A DNA stretch of 64,000 nucleotides from Spinacia oleracea (taxonomy: Eukaryota; Streptophyta; Magnoliopsida; Caryophyllales; Amaranthaceae): NCBI RefSeq assembly GCF_020520425.1, contig NC_079487.1, forward strand, positions 111,386,141 through 111,450,140, in the 5' to 3' direction. Shown here piece by piece: positions 61,019 to 64,000 of this stretch (position 1 is the stretch's first letter; each line of letters begins with the position of its first letter). Made by a program: the position numbers and the translations under genes. Under the pieces are notes generated by a model. That model had not been told where the DNA came from. It worked only from the letters and a program-made list of their open reading frames with translations, and did no database searches.

Positions 61019-62782
61019 GTGAGAATTGGAGCTGATATGGAAGTAGATTTGCAGGTTAACCTGATCGCCCTGTTGAGAGAGTATGTAGATGTATTTTCCT
61101 TCTCGGCGGACGAAATGCCCGGTATCAATCCTGACGTTATCATACATCGCCTAAACGTCGACAAAGCAATAAGGCCGATAAAACAAAAGAAACGCAATTT
61201 CTCTAACGAGAAAAACCTAGCTATACAAGAGGAGGTAAAGAAACTGCTGGAGGCAGGGTTCATAGAAGCTTGAGACTACCCTGAGTGGTTGGCGAATGTG
61301 GTAATGGTGAAAAAACCAAACGGCAGTTGGAGAATGTGTGTAGACTTCACCAACTTAAATAGGGCTTGTCCCAAAGATTGCTATCCTTTGCCACGGATAG
61401 ATAGGCTGGTGGACTCAACCAGTGGGCATGCTTTGCTTAGTTTCTTGGATGCCTTTTCAGGGTATCATCAAATCAGTTTGCATAAGGCCGACAGGAAGAA
61501 AGCTGCTTTTGTCACAGACACAGGGGTCTACAGTTACAGAGCAATGCCCTTCACATTAAAAAACGCGGGTGCAACTTATCAGAAGCTAGTAGACAGAGTA
61601 TTTTCCTCCCAAAAAGGGAGAAACATTGAGGTGTATGTGGATGACTCAATAGTGAAGAGCATATTGGCCAATGACCATGTCGACGACCTAAGAGAGACAT
61701 TCGAAACTTTGAGAAAATTCCTGATGAAGCTAAATCCGAAGAAGTGTGTTTTCGGAGTCCGATCAGGAAAATTCCTAGGCTTCTTGGTAAGCGAGAGAGG
61801 TATTGATGCAAATCCAGATAAGGTAGAGGCAATCATGAATCTACCAGAGCCGACATGTATAAAAGATGTGCAGAGGTTGACAGGGAGAATGGCCGCCTTG
61901 ACACGGTTCATTAGCAAGTCAGCAGATAAGTCGTTGCCTTTCTTCAACGTGTTAAAAATGAATAAAAAGTTCAAGTGGGGAGAAGCAGAAAAGACGGCGT
62001 TTGAGGCTGTAAAACGACACTTGCAAATCCTGCCAACGATAGCAAGACCGGAGGAAGGAGACACTCTTCAGTTATACATATCGGCCTCCCAGTATACCAT
62101 AGCCGCAGTTTTGATTATAGAAAAAGACAAAACACAAATCCCGGTTTATTTTGTCAGCCACATACTGCAGTCAGCGGAGAAACGGTATCCATTGATAGAG
62201 AAATTGGGGTTAGCAGTGTTGACTGCAGCCAGAAAACTGAGGCCTTATTTCGATGCGCATGGAATCGAAGTCCTAACGAAATTCCCTCTTGAAAGAGCTA
62301 TGCAGAAATTGGACACATCGGGTAGACTCTTAAAGTGGGCAATCGAACTCTCAGAGTTTCACATGGAATATCGGCCTCGCGTAGCCATCAAAGCACAAGC
62401 TCTGTCGGAATTTATTGTTGAAGCGTCCTATCATGAGGAAGATTTGGAAGAGGAAAAGTGGGAGGTATCAGTTGACGGCTCCGTTACCAGGTTAGGGTCA
62501 GGAGCCGGGGTCATAATCATTGAGCCAGATGGAAATACTTTTGAGTACGCCATAAAATTCTCTTTTCAAGCCTCAAATAACGAGGCAGAATATGAAGCCG
62601 CAATCGCAGGCGTGCAAATTTGTGAATCGGCAGGGGCCAATAAGGTTGTTTTGACCACTGACTCGCAGCTAGTCGCGAATCAGTTCTCGGGGGAGTATGA
62701 AGCAAAGGAAGAGTCCATGAAAAGGTACGCCGACTGTTTAAAGCAAGCAGTAGCGCAGCTAGAAAGCTTTGAAAAAAGTTAG
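61019..62782 (+). pseudogene. RT, RNase H and archaeal-type RNase H
   Basis: One frame broken by TGA at 61271-61273 between FIEA and YPEWLANVVMVKK. RT motifs: MCVDFTNLNRACPKDCYPLP, LSFLDAFSGYHQI, AMPFTLKNAGATYQ (usual MPFGLKNAG changed to T) and VYVDDSIVKS with YVDD intact. The first RNase H (LQLYISASQYTIAAVLI, HILQSAEKRYPLIEKLGLAV) is followed at about residue 390 of the 61289 frame by a second, archaeal-type RNase H (VSVDGSVTRLGSGAGVII, SNNEAEYEAAIAG, LTTDSQLVANQFSGEYEAK). This marks the Tat lineage. It stops at 62780-62782, where the frame changes. Confidence 0.9.
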
Positions 62783-62784
62783 TG

Positions 62785-64000
62785 CCTCGATCAGAGAACA
62801 CGTTGGCAGATTCTCTGTCGAAACTCGCCAGCTCAAGCGCTTTGACAAAAACTGTGATGGTCGAGGTCATGCATCGCAGGAGTACTGAGGTCGCTGGAAA
62901 AGAACTCATGGTGATAGCAAATAACCCCGAATGGTATGACACAATATGGGCATATAAGAGAGACGGGTCGTTACCCGCAGACAAGATAGAGGCCAGAAAG
63001 GTGACGAGGAACTCATGTTGGTTCGTCATTATCAGGGGACAACTCTACAAACGAGCTTTTAGCTTACCGTTAATGAGGTGCATATCGGCCTACGAGTCGG
63101 CGCGGCTGATAGAAGAAATACATGAGGGAACCTGTGGAAATCATCTCGGAGGGAAAACCCTTGCACTAATATGCCAGCGTCAAGGATACTACTGGCCAAC
63201 GATGGTAACAGATGCGCAAGAGTATGTTAAGAGGTGTGAAAAGTGCCAGATGTTCTCGGCTGTCATAAATCGTCCGGCTAATGACCTCATGCCAATTATG
63301 AATCCAATACCATTCGCCCAATGGGGAATAGATATCTTAGGATCATTCACCACTGCGACGGGAGGAAGAAAATACTTGATTGTAGCAGTAGACTACTTTA
63401 CCAAGTGGATAGAAGCAGAACCAGTGGCAAAGATTACAGCAAGTCAGGTCAAGAAATTCATATGGAAAAACATAATCACCAGGTTCGGGATACCAACAGC
63501 TATTGTCATGGACCACGGGGTGCAATTCGACTGCTCACCAGTGCAGAGTTTTTTGAGTTCATACAACGTAAAGTTCGCCTACTCTTCCGTTTGCCATCCT
63601 CAAAGCAACGGACAGGCGGAGGCGGCCAACAAACAAATACTGTCAGCCATGAGAAAGAAGCTGGAAGAATACAAGGGTGGATGGGCGGATATAGTTCCGG
63701 AAGTACTGTGGGGAAACAGAACCACCAGCAAGGAGGCAACAGGGGAAAGCCCTTTTCGCCTATGCTTTGGGTCAGAAGCAGTAATCCCAGCAGAAGTGGC
63801 TTTGCCCACATTCAGGATCCAACATTACAATGAAGACAACAATGATCAGTTACTGAGGCAAGAGTTAGATTTCCTCCCAGAGGTGAGGCTTAGAGCGAAA
63901 ATCAGATCAGCAGCATATAAGCAACGCATCAGCAAGGCTTACAACAAGAGAGTAAAACACAGGCAGCTGACGGTGGGAGATCTAGTATTGCGAAGGACTG
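62785..64000 (+). pseudogene. Integrase region, open to window end
   Basis: The frame is open for 405 codons and runs off the window. Zinc-binding part: EIHEGTCGNHLGGKTLALIC, then CEKCQMFS. Core: FAQWGIDILGSFTTATGGRK (first Asp), IVMDHGVQFDCSP (second Asp, where SDNGTQF is typical, so partly altered), and NGQAEAANKQIL (Glu). C-terminal motifs VKHRQLTVGDLVLRR follow. It lies in a different frame from the RT segment, so a frameshift separates them. Confidence 0.88.

Larger units (their letters stand above)
56556..64000 (+). mobile_element. Tat-lineage Ty3/gypsy retrotransposon, cut by window end
   Basis: The order is 5' LTR, primer-binding site, gag, protease, RT, RNase H, second (archaeal-type) RNase H, integrase. 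The dual RNase H is the mark of the Tat lineage. The copy is dead: gag is split by a solo LTR (57921-59336), the RT frame has a TGA at 61271, and frame changes occur near 60995 and 62780. The 3' LTR lies beyond the window. Confidence 0.92.

Noticed and set aside
63321-63833. 170-codon ORF on the plus strand in the integrase region
   Set aside because: It is in a different frame from the integrase motifs, which lie in the open frame 62785-64000.
1-64000. CRISPR array, operon or bacterial defence system
   Set aside because: The spliced genes, plant transposons and lack of direct repeats with unique spacers rule these out.

Overview
This is a plant nuclear window, and a dicot is the best fit. 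It has intron-rich genes with GT-AG junctions, an intronless brassinosteroid receptor kinase, and intergenic DNA packed with plant transposon families (Helitron, MULE, hAT, CACTA, Stowaway-like, L1-type LINE, Tat-type Ty3/gypsy). A Caryophyllales/Amaranthaceae (spinach- or beet-like) source is my impression from the repeat sequences and cannot be proved here. There is no bacterial content, no CRISPR array and no confident tRNA or rRNA gene.

Layout. 1-1733: a small non-autonomous Helitron and the upstream region of the first gene. 1734-7072: RPN8 copy 1, a 26S proteasome lid subunit with ten exons. 7073-12840: a MITE-rich spacer holding a third, partial copy of RPN8 intron sequence. About 12838-18040: a three-level nest, with a MULE containing a roughly 3 kb degenerate TAGTTACTATAT array inside a Helitron inside a long-TIR element. 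18139-20631: a 5'-truncated L1-type LINE with a 15-bp target duplication, inserted about 40 bp upstream of the start codon of RPN8 copy 2 (20686-26424). The two RPN8 copies have ten exons of identical length (936 coding nt, 311 aa each), so they are a direct gene duplication. 27452-28792: a non-autonomous hAT. 31075-34677: BRI1 with its island domain and an intact kinase. 36014-36595, minus strand: a small FAS1-domain protein.

37.5-56.4 kb has no convincing host gene. It is a patchwork of Helitrons, hATs, a 3.95 kb CACTA element carrying the C-terminal end of a Ulp1-like (C48) protease, a MULE with long TIRs, a CACTA MITE and Stowaway-like MITEs, many with readable target-site duplications. 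About 56.5 kb to the window end is a Tat-lineage Ty3/gypsy retrotransposon with gag, protease, RT, two RNase H domains and integrase. It is inactivated by a nonsense codon and frameshifts, and its gag is interrupted by a 1,416-bp solo LTR from a different family with a perfect 5-bp duplication.

How the genes relate. RPN8 (proteasome lid) and BRI1 (cell-surface steroid receptor) are housekeeping and signalling genes with no operon-like link. The main biology of the window is the RPN8 duplication, the remodelling of the copy-2 promoter by stacked insertions, and an unusually legible record of nested transposition.
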